A DNA stretch of 18,703 nucleotides from assembly GCA_044359885.1 (NCBI GenBank), contig JBIKLI010000039.1:1-18703 (forward strand). Direction: 5' to 3'. Made by a program: the position numbers and the translations under genes. This document shows positions 1 through 8,798 of this stretch, piece by piece; the stretch's first letter is position 1, and every line of letters begins with the position of its first letter. This DNA comes from CAIOSQ01 sp044359885 (GTDB lineage: Bacteria > Pseudomonadota > Alphaproteobacteria > CACIAM-22H2). The notes beneath the pieces were generated by a model. The model searched no databases. It saw only the letters and a program-made list of their open reading frames with translations, and was not told the DNA's origin.

Positions 1-27
1 CCGTCGCTGGAGACGAACGCCCGATGA
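1..27 (+). CDS. possible 3' end of an upstream gene (partial)
   Basis: The first reading frame is open from the window edge to a TGA at 25-27, giving a tail that ends in PSLETNAR. The TGA overlaps an ATG (24-26) in the ATGA arrangement seen repeatedly in this genome, which mildly favours a real gene end. Eight residues are too few to assign a function, so this could equally be non-coding. Confidence 0.2.
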   Translation, partial: PSLETNAR

Positions 28-122
28 GCCCGATCCCCCGTCCTGCATGCGCGCGATGCGCCCGGCCGGACACCGCCCCCCTCTTCGGCCGTCCGGGCTA
101 CCGGCCGGCACCCGCCGGCTGA
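24..122 (+). CDS. doubtful 32-residue ORF upstream of the flavin-binding gene
   Basis: An ATG at 24 opens a 32-codon frame ending in TGA at 120-122, eight bases before the ATG of the next gene. The peptide is rich in Pro, Arg and Ala and contains one CARC pair. It starts in an ATGA overlap with the frame leaving the window edge and is followed closely by another gene, so it could be a tiny operon member or leader peptide. There is no strong ribosome binding site, and short frames of this kind are common by chance at this GC content. No family was recognised. Confidence 0.15.
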   Translation: MSPIPRPACARCARPDTAPLFGRPGYRPAPAG

Positions 123-129
123 GGCGGCG

Positions 130-744
130 ATGCGCGAGGATCCCGTCGCACCGCGCACGCTGGCGGAGATCGAGCGGCACTGCTTCGCGCTGCTCGCCCG
201 CGGCGTGCGCGACCGGCGCAGCGCGCTGCATCTGGCCGTGCTGGCCAGCGCCGGCGACGACGGCTTCCCCGCCGCCCGCACCGTGGTGCTGCGGGCGGTC
301 GATACGGCGGCGCGGACGCTGCGCGTCCATACCGACCGGCGGTCGGCGAAATTCGCCGAACTGACGGCCGACCCGCGCGCGGCGCTGCTGTTCTACGAGC
401 CGCGCGCGCGGCTTCAGTTCCGCTTCCGTGCCCTGGCGACCCTGCATGCCGGCGACGACGTCGCGCGCGGGATCTGGCAGGGCGTCGCCGCAACCAGCCG
501 GCGCTGCTACCTGGGCCTCGCGCCGGGCAGCGTCAGCGCAGGACCGGTTTCGGGGCTGCCGCCCGAGCTGGAAACGCGCGGCCCCACGCCCGAGGAATCC
601 GCACCCGGCGCCGCCAATTTCTGCGCGGTGACGCTGCGGCTGCTGACGCTGGACTGGCTGCATCTCGCCGCCGGCGGCCACCGTCGCGCGCGTTTCGACT
701 GGACCGATCCGGCAGCCCCGGCGGCCACCTGGCTGGCGCCCTAG
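130..744 (+). CDS. pyridoxamine 5'-phosphate oxidase-like flavin-binding protein
   Basis: A 204-residue cytoplasmic protein of the FMN-binding split-barrel superfamily, of the short Alr4036 type. What is seen: an N-terminal helix, then the hallmark strand ARTVVLR (residues 49-55). Next comes a HTDRRSAKFAEL segment (67-78), where PNPOx relatives contact the FMN phosphate, then the LLFYEPRARLQFRFRA strand pair (86-101). The C-terminal region after about residue 140 matches the substrate-side part of PNPOx only loosely, so true pyridoxamine-phosphate oxidase activity should not be assumed. An oxidase or reductase acting on another FMN- or F420-linked substrate is equally possible. The ATG at 130 is preceded by GAGG. 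The stop codon shares the CTAG palindrome with the stop of murJ on the other strand, leaving no intergenic DNA. Confidence 0.85.
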   Translation: MREDPVAPRTLAEIERHCFALLARGVRDRRSALHLAVLASAGDDGFPAARTVVLRAVDTAARTLRVHTDRRSAKFAELTADPRAALLFYEPRARLQFRFRALATLHAGDDVARGIWQGVAATSRRCYLGLAPGSVSAGPVSGLPPELETRGPTPEESAPGAANFCAVTLRLLTLDWLHLAAGGHRRARFDWTDPAAPAATWLAP

Positions 745-2297
745 GCGCGGCGCGACCGGCGCAGCAACGCCAGCACCTCGCGCGGCCTGAACGCGCCCAG
801 CGCCGCGCCGACGAGCGCGTAGAGCCCGGCGCCGCCCGCCACCAGCAGCGCCAGCGAGGCCCAGCGCGCGACGCCGCCTGCCTCGCCCGCCGGCGACAGC
901 CCGGCGCGCATCGCGGCGTACACAGACAGCGCCATGACGGCGCTGGCCAAGGCCGACCCGCGCGCCGCGCGGCGCAGCCGGGCGTCGGGACCCAGCGCGC
1001 CGCGCGCCGCCAGGCCACGCGCCAGCAGCGCGCAATTGACCCAGGCCGAGAGCGCGGTGGCGAGCGCGATCCCGACATGGCCCAGGACGCCCATCAGCGC
1101 CAGCGCGGCGAGCGTGTTCAGCGCGACGCAGGCGACGGCGATGCGCACCGGCGTCGTCGTGTCCTCGCGGGCGTAGAAGCCGGGCGCCAGCACCTTGATC
1201 AGCACATAGGCCGGCAGCCCCGCCGCATAGGCGACCAGCGCCGCCGCGGTCGCCGACGCCGCGACCGCGTCGAAGGCGCCGCGCTGGAACAGCACGACGA
1301 TGACCGGTTCAGCCAGGACCAGCAGCGCCGCGGTCGCCGGCAGGGCGAGGACCAGCGCCGCCTCGAGCGCGCGGTTCTGGGTTTCGCGCGCGGCGGCCGC
1401 TTCGCCCAGCCGGATCTGTCGCGACAGCAGCGGCAGCAGCGCCGTGCCGATGGCGATGCCGATCACCGCCAGCGGCAATTCGTAGATGCGGTCCGCGAAG
1501 TAGAGATAGCTGACCGCTCCGGTCGGCAGCAGCGAGGCGATCATCACGTCGATCAGCAGGTTGATCTGCACCGCGCCACTGCCCAGCGCCGCCGGCAGCA
1601 TCAGCCGCCACAGCCGCCGGATGTCGGGCGTCAGGCGCGGCAGCGGAAGGCGCAGCGCCATGCCTTCGCGACCGCAGGCCGCGGCAAGCCAGAGGAACTG
1701 GACCACGCCGGCGATCGCCACCGACCAGCTCATCGCCAGACCCGCCGAGCCCAGACCCGGTGTGAGGAAGATCAGGCCGCCGATCAGGCAGAGATTGAGC
1801 AGGATCGGCGTCGCCGCCACCGCGCCGAACCGGTCGAGGCTGTTGAGCACCCCGCCCTGCAGGCTGACCAGGCTGATGAACAGCAGATAGGGGAAGGTGA
1901 TGCGCGCGAACTCGATCGCCAGCGCCAGCTTCTCCGGCTCGTCGCGGAAGCCGGGGGCCACGACGGCGACGAATTGCGGCATCAGCATCTCGACCGCCAG
2001 CGTCAGCGCCAGCAGCGCCGCCAGCAGCACCGCCAGCGCGTCCTCGGCGAAGTCGCGCGCCACGAGCCGCCCGTCGCGCGCGACCATCCCGGCGAAGATC
2101 GGCACGAAGGCGGCGTTGAAGGCGCCTTCCGCGAAGAGGCGGCGGAAGAAGTTCGGGAACTTGAAGGCGACGAAGAACGCGTCGGCCACCGGCCCCGCGC
2201 CCAGATAGGCCGCGGCCAGCACGTCGCGCACGAAGCCCAGGACCCGGCTGACGAGCGTGTAGCCCCCGACCGTGGCGATGCCGCGGGCCAGGCTCAC
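741..2297 (-). CDS. murJ: lipid II flippase MurJ (MviN)
   Basis: A 518-residue polytopic inner-membrane protein of the MOP/MATE-like superfamily. It moves lipid II, the peptidoglycan precursor, to the periplasmic face of the membrane. About 14 hydrophobic segments run through the sequence. The residues known to be essential in E. coli MurJ are present at identical numbering: Arg18, Arg24, Asp39, Arg52 and Arg270, within TLVSRVLGFVRD, FKFPNFFRRLFAEGAF and FADRIYELP. The length matches the family (about 510-520). The start is GTG at 2295-2297, in a GTGA overlap with the stop of the preceding SDR gene, so translation is probably coupled to it. The 3' end converges on the flavin-binding gene with overlapping stops. 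MurJ is normally essential and single-copy. Gene identity is very secure. Confidence 0.97.
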   Translation of the reverse strand: MSLARGIATVGGYTLVSRVLGFVRDVLAAAYLGAGPVADAFFVAFKFPNFFRRLFAEGAFNAAFVPIFAGMVARDGRLVARDFAEDALAVLLAALLALTLAVEMLMPQFVAVVAPGFRDEPEKLALAIEFARITFPYLLFISLVSLQGGVLNSLDRFGAVAATPILLNLCLIGGLIFLTPGLGSAGLAMSWSVAIAGVVQFLWLAAACGREGMALRLPLPRLTPDIRRLWRLMLPAALGSGAVQINLLIDVMIASLLPTGAVSYLYFADRIYELPLAVIGIAIGTALLPLLSRQIRLGEAAAARETQNRALEAALVLALPATAALLVLAEPVIVVLFQRGAFDAVAASATAAALVAYAAGLPAYVLIKVLAPGFYAREDTTTPVRIAVACVALNTLAALALMGVLGHVGIALATALSAWVNCALLARGLAARGALGPDARLRRAARGSALASAVMALSVYAAMRAGLSPAGEAGGVARWASLALLVAGGAGLYALVGAALGAFRPREVLALLRRSRRA

Positions 2298-3049
2298 GCG
2301 CCGAGCACCTGTCCGCCGTCGACGGCGATCGTCTGGCCGGTGACCCAGCGCGCATAGGGCGAAGCCAGGAATAGCGCCACGTCCGCGACCTCCTCGGGCC
2401 GGCCCAGGCGACCGAACGGGATCCCGCCGAGGATCCGGTCATAGAGCGGATCGCCGGCAAGCCGGCGCCGCTCCCACAGGCCACCGGGGAATTCGATCGA
2501 CCCCGGCGCGATGCAGTTCACGCGGATGCCCTTGGCCGCCAGCGTCGCGGCCTGGCTCTGGGTGTAGTGGATCATCGTCGCCTTGACCGCGGCATAGGCG
2601 GGGGTGCGCGTCGAAGGCCTCAGGCCGGAGATCGACGAGACATGGATGATCGAGCTGCCCGCCTGGCGCGACAGCGCCGGGATCGCGGCATGCGAGGCGC
2701 GCACCATCGCCATCACGTCGACCGCAAGCCCGGCCGCCCATCCCGCCTCGTCGTCGCCCATGCCGAAGCCGGAGGCGTTGTTCACCAGCACGTCGATCCC
2801 GCCCAGCGCCGCCTCCGCGGCGGCGACATAGGCGCCGACCGCGGCGCCGTCGGCAAGATCGCAGGTCGCGGCATGGGTGCGCCGGCCATGGACGGCGAGC
2901 TCTGCGCGGGTCGCCTCCAGCGTCGCGGCGCCGCGCGCGCAGATCGAGACATCGGCTCCCGCGGCTGCGAAGCCCTGCGCGATCGCGCGACCGATGCCAC
3001 GGCTGCCGCCGGCCACCACCACGCGCCTGCCTTCGAACCCGAAGCCCAT
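2294..3049 (-). CDS. SDR family NAD(P)-dependent oxidoreductase
   Basis: A 251-residue classical short-chain dehydrogenase/reductase, cytoplasmic. The Rossmann glycine motif is AGGSRGIG (residues 13-20). An Arg at position 39, just after the second strand (ICAR), points to NADPH. The usual NNAG is NNAS (90-93), with the catalytic set Ser139, Tyr152 and Lys156 (YAAVK). The C-terminal AVDGG motif is typical of FabG-like enzymes, but the substrate cannot be inferred. The start was placed at 3049 because the protein then begins directly at the Rossmann fold and a GGGAGAG ribosome binding site lies upstream. The frame is open 46 codons further, but that part is Arg/Pro/Ser-rich without domain character. 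The gene lies directly upstream of murJ with a 4-base overlap, an unusual partner for murJ. Confidence 0.9.
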   Translation of the reverse strand: MGFGFEGRRVVVAGGSRGIGRAIAQGFAAAGADVSICARGAATLEATRAELAVHGRRTHAATCDLADGAAVGAYVAAAEAALGGIDVLVNNASGFGMGDDEAGWAAGLAVDVMAMVRASHAAIPALSRQAGSSIIHVSSISGLRPSTRTPAYAAVKATMIHYTQSQAATLAAKGIRVNCIAPGSIEFPGGLWERRRLAGDPLYDRILGGIPFGRLGRPEEVADVALFLASPYARWVTGQTIAVDGGQVLGA

Positions 3050-3185
3050 CCTGCGCTCTCCCACCGGTGACGCGCATGGCCGGGATGGCCGCGCGCGTGA
3101 CCGAGTGTAACGCATCGGCATTGGACAATCCGATACCCGGCCGCGCAGGATCCCGTCCCGGCTGGCAGGCGAGGCGGATGGCGGC
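3050..3185. promoter_or_regulatory. divergent intergenic region, SDR-murJ versus exporter operon
   Basis: A 136-base region between two divergent operons must hold promoters for both. On the minus strand TTGTCC and TACACT lie near 3105-3133, but the spacing (13) is too short for a good sigma-70 promoter. On the plus strand TTGGACA (3121-3127) has no convincing -10 partner. The exporter start at 3186 has GAGGCGG at 3171-3177. No clear operator palindrome was found by eye. Confidence 0.4.
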
Positions 3186-4844
3186 ATGACGAGGCGTCGC
3201 GACGCGGCGATCTGGATCTTCGCGATCCCCCTGGCGCTGGCCGCCGCGGGCGGCGCGCTGTGGTGGCACGACCGCGAACCGCCGCCACCGCCCTACCGTC
3301 TCGCGACCACCGACCGCGGCGCCATCGTCGCCAGCGTCTCGGCGACCGGGACGGTGCAACCCGTCACGACCGTGCTGGTCGGCTCGCAGCTCTCGGGCCA
3401 GGTCCGACAGCTGCTCGCGGATTTCAACACCGAGGTCCGCGCCGGGCAGGTCATCGCGCGGCTGGACGACGACCAGCTGCGCGCTCGGCTGGCGGCGGCG
3501 CGCGCCGATCTGGCCCAGGCCACGGCCGGGCTCGCGACCGCGCGCGCCCAGCTCGACCGGCTGCGCGCCGATCTCGGCGGCGTCGAGGCGGGGATCGCCG
3601 CTGCCGACGCCCAGGCCGCCCGCGCCCAGAGCCAGCTGGACGAGACCCATCGCGAGCGCGAACGCAAGCGCGCCCTGGTCGCCCGCGGCGCCGGGACGAC
3701 GGCCGATCTGGAACGGGCCGAAGCCGCGGCGCTGCAGGCCCAGGCGACCCGCGCCGCGGCCGGCGCGCAGGGCGACGCCGCGCGGGCCGCGCGCGAGGCG
3801 GCGCAGGCGGGGCTGGTCGTGGCCGAGACCCAGATCGCCGCCGCACGGGCGCAGCTGGCGCAGCGCGAGGCAGTGCTGCGCCAGGTCGAGGTCGATCTCG
3901 ACCGCGCCGAGATCAAGGCTCCGATCGACGGCGTCGTCATCCGCCGCGACGTCGACATCGGCCAGACGGTGGCCGCCAGCCTGCAGGCGCCGGTGCTGTT
4001 CACCATCGCCCAGGATCTGCGCCAGGTCGAAATCCACGTCGCCGTGGACGAAGCCGATATCGGCCGGATCCGCGCCGGTCAGGAAGCCCAGTTCTCGGTC
4101 CCCGCCTATCCCAGCGCGTCGTTCCGCGGCGAGGTGCTGATGACGCGGCTGGGCGCGCAGACGATCCAGAACGTCGTCACCTATGTCGTCGTCATCGCCG
4201 CCGAGAACCGCGATCTGCGCCTGCTGCCGGGCATGACGGCGACCGTGCGACTGGTCACCGACCGGCGCGACGACACGATCCGCGTTCCCAACGCGGCGCT
4301 GCGCTGGAGACCGCCCGGGGCGGCCCGGACCCCGGAGGCCGGCGCTGCGGCCGGCGGCGGCACGCGCGGCGGCGCCGGCTTCGACCAGCTGGAGCAGGTT
4401 CTGGCGCGCGAGCTGTCGCTCGACGAGACCCAGCGCGCCGCCGTCGCGCGGATCGCCGAGGAGGCGCGCGAGCAGCTGCGGGGCTTGCGGGCCGCCGGGC
4501 TGCCGCCGGACCAGCTGCGCGCACGGATGGGCGCCGCGCGCCAGCAGGCCGACCGTCGCATCGCGGCGATCCTGAGGCCCGAACAGCAGCCGGCCTGGGA
4601 GGCCTGGCGCGCGCAGCGCGGCGCGGCCAGCGCGGTCACGGCCGCCGGGCGCCTCTACTTGCGCGGACCCGACGGCCAGCCGCAGCCGCTTTCGGTCCGG
4701 GTTGGGATCGGCGACGGCGCCTTCACCGAGATCGCCGGCGAGGGCGTGCGGCCAGGCCTGGAAGTGATCGTCGGCGGCGGGCCGCGGATCGCGGCGCCGG
4801 CCGGCGGGGGCAGTGCCGCAGCCATTCCGCGCCTGGGTCCATGA
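3186..4844 (+). CDS. periplasmic adaptor subunit of a MacAB-like tripartite efflux system, with Spy-like insertion
   Basis: A 552-residue membrane-fusion (HlyD/MacA-type) protein linking an inner-membrane ABC exporter to an outer-membrane channel. Residues 8-27 form an N-terminal membrane anchor. Lipoyl half-motifs lie at about 55-95 and 240-272 and flank a long Ala/Arg/Gln-rich coiled-coil hairpin (96-238). A beta-barrel (278-355) follows, then a terminal strand domain (about 485-545). The protein is much longer than MacA (about 370 residues). The extra length comes from a Gly/Ala linker and a charged helical segment (about 376-480) that has LSLDETQ at 410-416 and ILRPEQQPAWEAW at 462-474. 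These resemble the paired LTxxQ motifs of Spy/CpxP-type periplasmic proteins. The gene overlaps the ATPase gene by ATGA. No outer-membrane TolC-like gene is in the window. The exported substrate is unknown. Confidence 0.9.
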   Translation: MTRRRDAAIWIFAIPLALAAAGGALWWHDREPPPPPYRLATTDRGAIVASVSATGTVQPVTTVLVGSQLSGQVRQLLADFNTEVRAGQVIARLDDDQLRARLAAARADLAQATAGLATARAQLDRLRADLGGVEAGIAAADAQAARAQSQLDETHRERERKRALVARGAGTTADLERAEAAALQAQATRAAAGAQGDAARAAREAAQAGLVVAETQIAAARAQLAQREAVLRQVEVDLDRAEIKAPIDGVVIRRDVDIGQTVAASLQAPVLFTIAQDLRQVEIHVAVDEADIGRIRAGQEAQFSVPAYPSASFRGEVLMTRLGAQTIQNVVTYVVVIAAENRDLRLLPGMTATVRLVTDRRDDTIRVPNAALRWRPPGAARTPEAGAAAGGGTRGGAGFDQLEQVLARELSLDETQRAAVARIAEEAREQLRGLRAAGLPPDQLRARMGAARQQADRRIAAILRPEQQPAWEAWRAQRGAASAVTAAGRLYLRGPDGQPQPLSVRVGIGDGAFTEIAGEGVRPGLEVIVGGGPRIAAPAGGGSAAAIPRLGP

Positions 4845-5598
4845 CCACGACCGCCGGCAACGACCGCCCGTTCATGCAGGTCGAGGGGCTGGCGCGCAGC
4901 TACGCGATGGGTGGCAGTGTCCTGCATGCGCTGGACGGCGTCGATGCCACCATCGCCCGCGGCGAATTCGTCGCGGTGATGGGGCCGTCGGGCTCGGGCA
5001 AGTCCACGTTCATGAATCTTCTCGGTCTGCTCGACCAGCCGACGCGGGGCCGCTACCGCCTCGACGGCGCGGATGTCGCGTCGCTCGACGGCGATGCGCG
5101 CGCCGGGCTGCGCAACCGGCAGCTGGGCTTCGTCTTCCAGTCCTTCAACCTGCTGCCCCGCGCGACCGCCCTCGACAACGTCGCCCTGCCGCTGGTCTAT
5201 GCCGGCGTCGGCGCCCGCGAGCGGCGCCGGCGCGCGGCGGAGGCGCTGGCGACGCTGGGGCTGGGCGACCGGCTGACCCATACGCCGGCTGAACTTTCCG
5301 GCGGGCAGCAGCAGCGCGTCGCCATCGCCCGCGCCCTGGTCAACGGTCCCGGCGCGATCCTCGCCGACGAACCGACCGGCGCGCTCGACAGCCGGACGGG
5401 GCTGGAGATCATGGCGCTTTTCCAGACGCTGAACGCCAAGGGCATCACGCTGGTCGTGGTCACCCATGATCCCGCGGTGGCGGCCTTCGCCTCCCGCGTC
5501 CTGGTCTTCCGCGATGGGCGGCTGGTGGGCGACCGTCGCCAGACGCCGCGCGACGCCGCCGCCGCCATGCGCGACGACGCGGCGCCGGCGGCACCCGC

Positions 5599-5602
<4 letters not shown>
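4841..5602 (+). CDS. MacB/LolD-type ABC exporter ATP-binding protein
   Basis: A 253-residue ATPase that powers the adjacent permease at the inner membrane. All ABC motifs are intact: Walker A GPSGSGKST (48-56), Q-loop Gln100, signature LSGGQ (152-156), Walker B ILADEP (173-178), D-loop ALDS and H-loop His209. The DEPTGALD context and QLGFVFQSFNLLPR are typical of the MacB/LolD/FtsE class. The start at 4841 is the ATG of an ATGA overlap with the adaptor stop and gives the usual N-terminus for the family. The frame is open far upstream, but that stretch is a shadow of the adaptor gene. In E. coli MacB the ATPase and permease are fused. Here they are separate genes with another 4-base overlap, which is common in other bacteria. 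Confidence 0.95.
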
Positions 5603-6831
<1,229 letters not shown>

Positions 6832-6832
6832 G

Positions 6833-6856
6833 CGTCACGGCCCGGCGCCCGTGACG
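6833..6856. terminator. stem-loop at the convergent junction of exporter operon and catabolic operon
   Basis: A perfect 8-bp inverted repeat, CGTCACGG (6833-6840) and CCGTGACG (6849-6856), with an 8-base loop. It begins two bases after the permease stop codon and contains the stop codon of the glycosidase-like gene on the other strand. There is no U-tract on either side, so it would be a weak intrinsic terminator. It may instead protect mRNA 3' ends or serve both operons, since only three bases separate the two stop codons. Confidence 0.35.
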
Positions 6857-7905
6857 TCGCGCACGCGCTCGAAGAACGCCTGCTTCTCGAACGTGTTGAT
6901 CGTCCAGTTGACGGGCGGGGACTGGAATCCGTCGGCATAGTCGTTGCTGCCATGGTCGTAGTAGCTCCACGACACGCCCACGGACAGGGCCGCCTGGAAG
7001 TCGACGAGGTCCGCCGATGCCTCGTTGAAGAAGATCGGCGTCGGCCGCGCCTGGTATTCGGGCATCGCGCGGATGCGGCGGACCTTCTCGACATGCCCGA
7101 GAGGACCCAGATTGTTGCCGTGCGGCAGCAGGAAATCGGCCGTCCGGACCATGTCACCGGTCGGATCCTGAGGCGCATGCAGGCTGCTCGACACCGGGAT
7201 CCGCCGCTCGCAGACCTTCTGCGCGAAGGCGATGTGGTGGTGGATGTTCTCCAGCGACAGGCTGCGGAACTGGAGGTAATGGTAGGACTGCCAGTCCGGC
7301 GCCACCTCCTGGGCGATCTCGATCATCACGTTTCGATGGCCGAGGCCGGCCAGGAACTCGGTTCCCTCCCGGATCGCACGGCGGACCGCGCTCTCGTCCT
7401 CGAAACGCGGCGTCTGACCGAAATAGAAGAAGCTCGTCGACGCGACCATCCCCAGCGCGTCCAGCGCCGCGATGCATTTCGCCATTCGTCTCGCATAGGC
7501 GGGCTTCAGCGCGCCATCGGGCGCGAAGCCCGAATTGACCCAGGGCTGGGCGTCGCAGCGCGTCTTCCAGACGTTCTTGATCGGGCGGCCGCCCTGGAAC
7601 GCCAGCGACACGGCCGAGATTCCATGCGCCTTCCAGGACGGCAGCGCGGCGCAGAACTCCTCGACGTTGCGATCGGGGTCCCACGTCCCGGTGTCCGGAT
7701 AGGCGAAGGAGCGCGGCCCCACGCCCAGGTCGTAGATCCCGGTCGCGGGCCAGTTCTCGTCGTCGAATGTCGCCTGCGCCGCGCGGACGCAGAAGAGCAG
7801 TCCCTCGATCGAACGCCCGGCGTAGCGACGCCCCGCGTGGGTCGGTCGCCCGTCGAGGCAGAACCGCGTTCCGTCGATGCTCACCGTCGTGGTTTTCCCG
7901 TCCAT
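6835..7905 (-). CDS. cytoplasmic glycosidase-like TIM-barrel protein of the ABC importer operon
   Basis: A 356-residue protein that looks like a distant cellulase/GH-A-clan TIM-barrel enzyme. I recognise the fold pattern, not a named family. Strand-end glutamates fit a retaining pair: Glu200 in IEIAQEV (after strand 4) and Glu295 in IFFNEAS (after strand 7). The aromatic-rich strand VSWSYYDHGSND follows and could line a sugar site. GH-A enzymes normally have Asn before the acid/base Glu; here it is Gln199. There is no signal peptide, so it should act on an imported compound. The start at 7905 has GGAGG upstream (7913-7917); the frame continues further upstream only as a shadow of the permease gene. 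It is the last gene of the leftward operon, 11 bases after the permease, and the position supports a role in first processing of the substrate. Exact reaction unknown. Confidence 0.75.
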   Translation of the reverse strand: MDGKTTTVSIDGTRFCLDGRPTHAGRRYAGRSIEGLLFCVRAAQATFDDENWPATGIYDLGVGPRSFAYPDTGTWDPDRNVEEFCAALPSWKAHGISAVSLAFQGGRPIKNVWKTRCDAQPWVNSGFAPDGALKPAYARRMAKCIAALDALGMVASTSFFYFGQTPRFEDESAVRRAIREGTEFLAGLGHRNVMIEIAQEVAPDWQSYHYLQFRSLSLENIHHHIAFAQKVCERRIPVSSSLHAPQDPTGDMVRTADFLLPHGNNLGPLGHVEKVRRIRAMPEYQARPTPIFFNEASADLVDFQAALSVGVSWSYYDHGSNDYADGFQSPPVNWTINTFEKQAFFERVRDVTGAGP

Positions 7906-7916
7906 GCCCGACCCTC

Positions 7917-8798
7917 CTACTCGCCTTTCGCGCTGCCTTCCGCGAGGCCCGATATCAGCTTGCCCTGCGCGACGAAGAACACGACCAGCACGGGCAGCGT
8001 GACCAGCACCGCGCCGGCCAGAAGCATGCCCCACATGTAGACGTTGTCGTTGGCGATCCATGTCGCGAGCCCGAGGGGCAGCACCTTGTTCCGCTCCGAC
8101 GAGGTGAAGACCAGCGCGAACAGGAAGTCGTTCCAGGCCTGGTTGAAGCTGAAGACGCCGGTCGCGACGAGACCGGGCAGCGCCAGCGGCAGGACCACCC
8201 GGCGGAACGCCTCGAACCTCGTGCAACCCTCGACCATCGCCGCCTCTTCGAGGCTGACCGGGATCGCGTTGAAATACGCGCGCATGTACCAGAGCGTCAG
8301 AGGCAGCGTGAACGCCATGTTGCTGACGATCAGCGCCACCAGCGTGTCGGCGAGACCGAGACCGATCACGTAGACGTAGAGCGGAATCACGAGCAGGACC
8401 TCGGGCAGGAGGTAGCTGCTGAGCGCCAGCGACGAGAACGCGCGGATCGAGCGGTAGCGGAACCGGCTCAGGCTGTAGGCACCGACCGCGCCGACCAGCA
8501 GCGACAGCCCCGTCGCCCCGCAGGCGACGATGAGGCTGTTGACGAAATAGGTGCCGAAGCGCGTCTGTTCGAACAGGTCGAAATAGTTCTGCAGCGTCCA
8601 GGTGGTCGGGAGCAGCGTGGGCGGCGTGGCGTAGAGATCCGCCGGCACCCTGAACGAGGCGGACACCATCCAGAACAGGGGAAAGCCGACCGTGACCACC
8701 ACGGTCAGCAGCAGCAGATACAGCACGATGCGCGCCGAGATCCGGTTCAGATCGGCGACATCCCATGTTCTCTCCTGACGGCGCCGGGCGACGGTCAT
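7917..8798 (-). CDS. carbohydrate ABC transporter permease (MalG-like, CUT1)
   Basis: A 293-residue inner-membrane permease of the binding-protein-dependent transport superfamily. Six hydrophobic segments are visible, starting with RIVLYLLLLTVVVTVGFPLFW (about 23-43). The EAA loop that docks on the ATPase is canonical: EEAAMVEG (184-191) followed by VVLPLALPG (201-209). The N-terminal SASFR and LYATPP...LQNY segments are typical of MalG/UgpE-type second permeases. It starts at 8798 in an ATGA overlap with the MalF-like permease, with which it should form the heterodimeric channel. The frame is open far upstream, but that part overlaps the partner gene and is a shadow. Confidence 0.95.
   Translation of the reverse strand: MTVARRRQERTWDVADLNRISARIVLYLLLLTVVVTVGFPLFWMVSASFRVPADLYATPPTLLPTTWTLQNYFDLFEQTRFGTYFVNSLIVACGATGLSLLVGAVGAYSLSRFRYRSIRAFSSLALSSYLLPEVLLVIPLYVYVIGLGLADTLVALIVSNMAFTLPLTLWYMRAYFNAIPVSLEEAAMVEGCTRFEAFRRVVLPLALPGLVATGVFSFNQAWNDFLFALVFTSSERNKVLPLGLATWIANDNVYMWGMLLAGAVLVTLPVLVVFFVAQGKLISGLAEGSAKGE

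Noticed and set aside
732..774. 7-bp inverted repeat GCTGGCG/CGCCAGC spanning the convergent stops
   Set aside because: The loop is 29 bases and both arms are coding; a stable terminator is unlikely.
1077..2357. 426-codon plus-strand frame opposite murJ
   Set aside because: Gln/Arg/Asp-rich translation of murJ antisense with no recognisable fold.
3050..3187. 46-residue N-terminal extension of the first SDR
   Set aside because: No domain character, and a good ribosome binding site with the usual SDR N-terminus lies at 3049.
3260..4840. upstream extension of the exporter ATPase frame
   Set aside because: The frame stays open through the adaptor gene, but the translation is Arg/Pro-rich shadow; the ATPase starts at the ATGA overlap at 4841.
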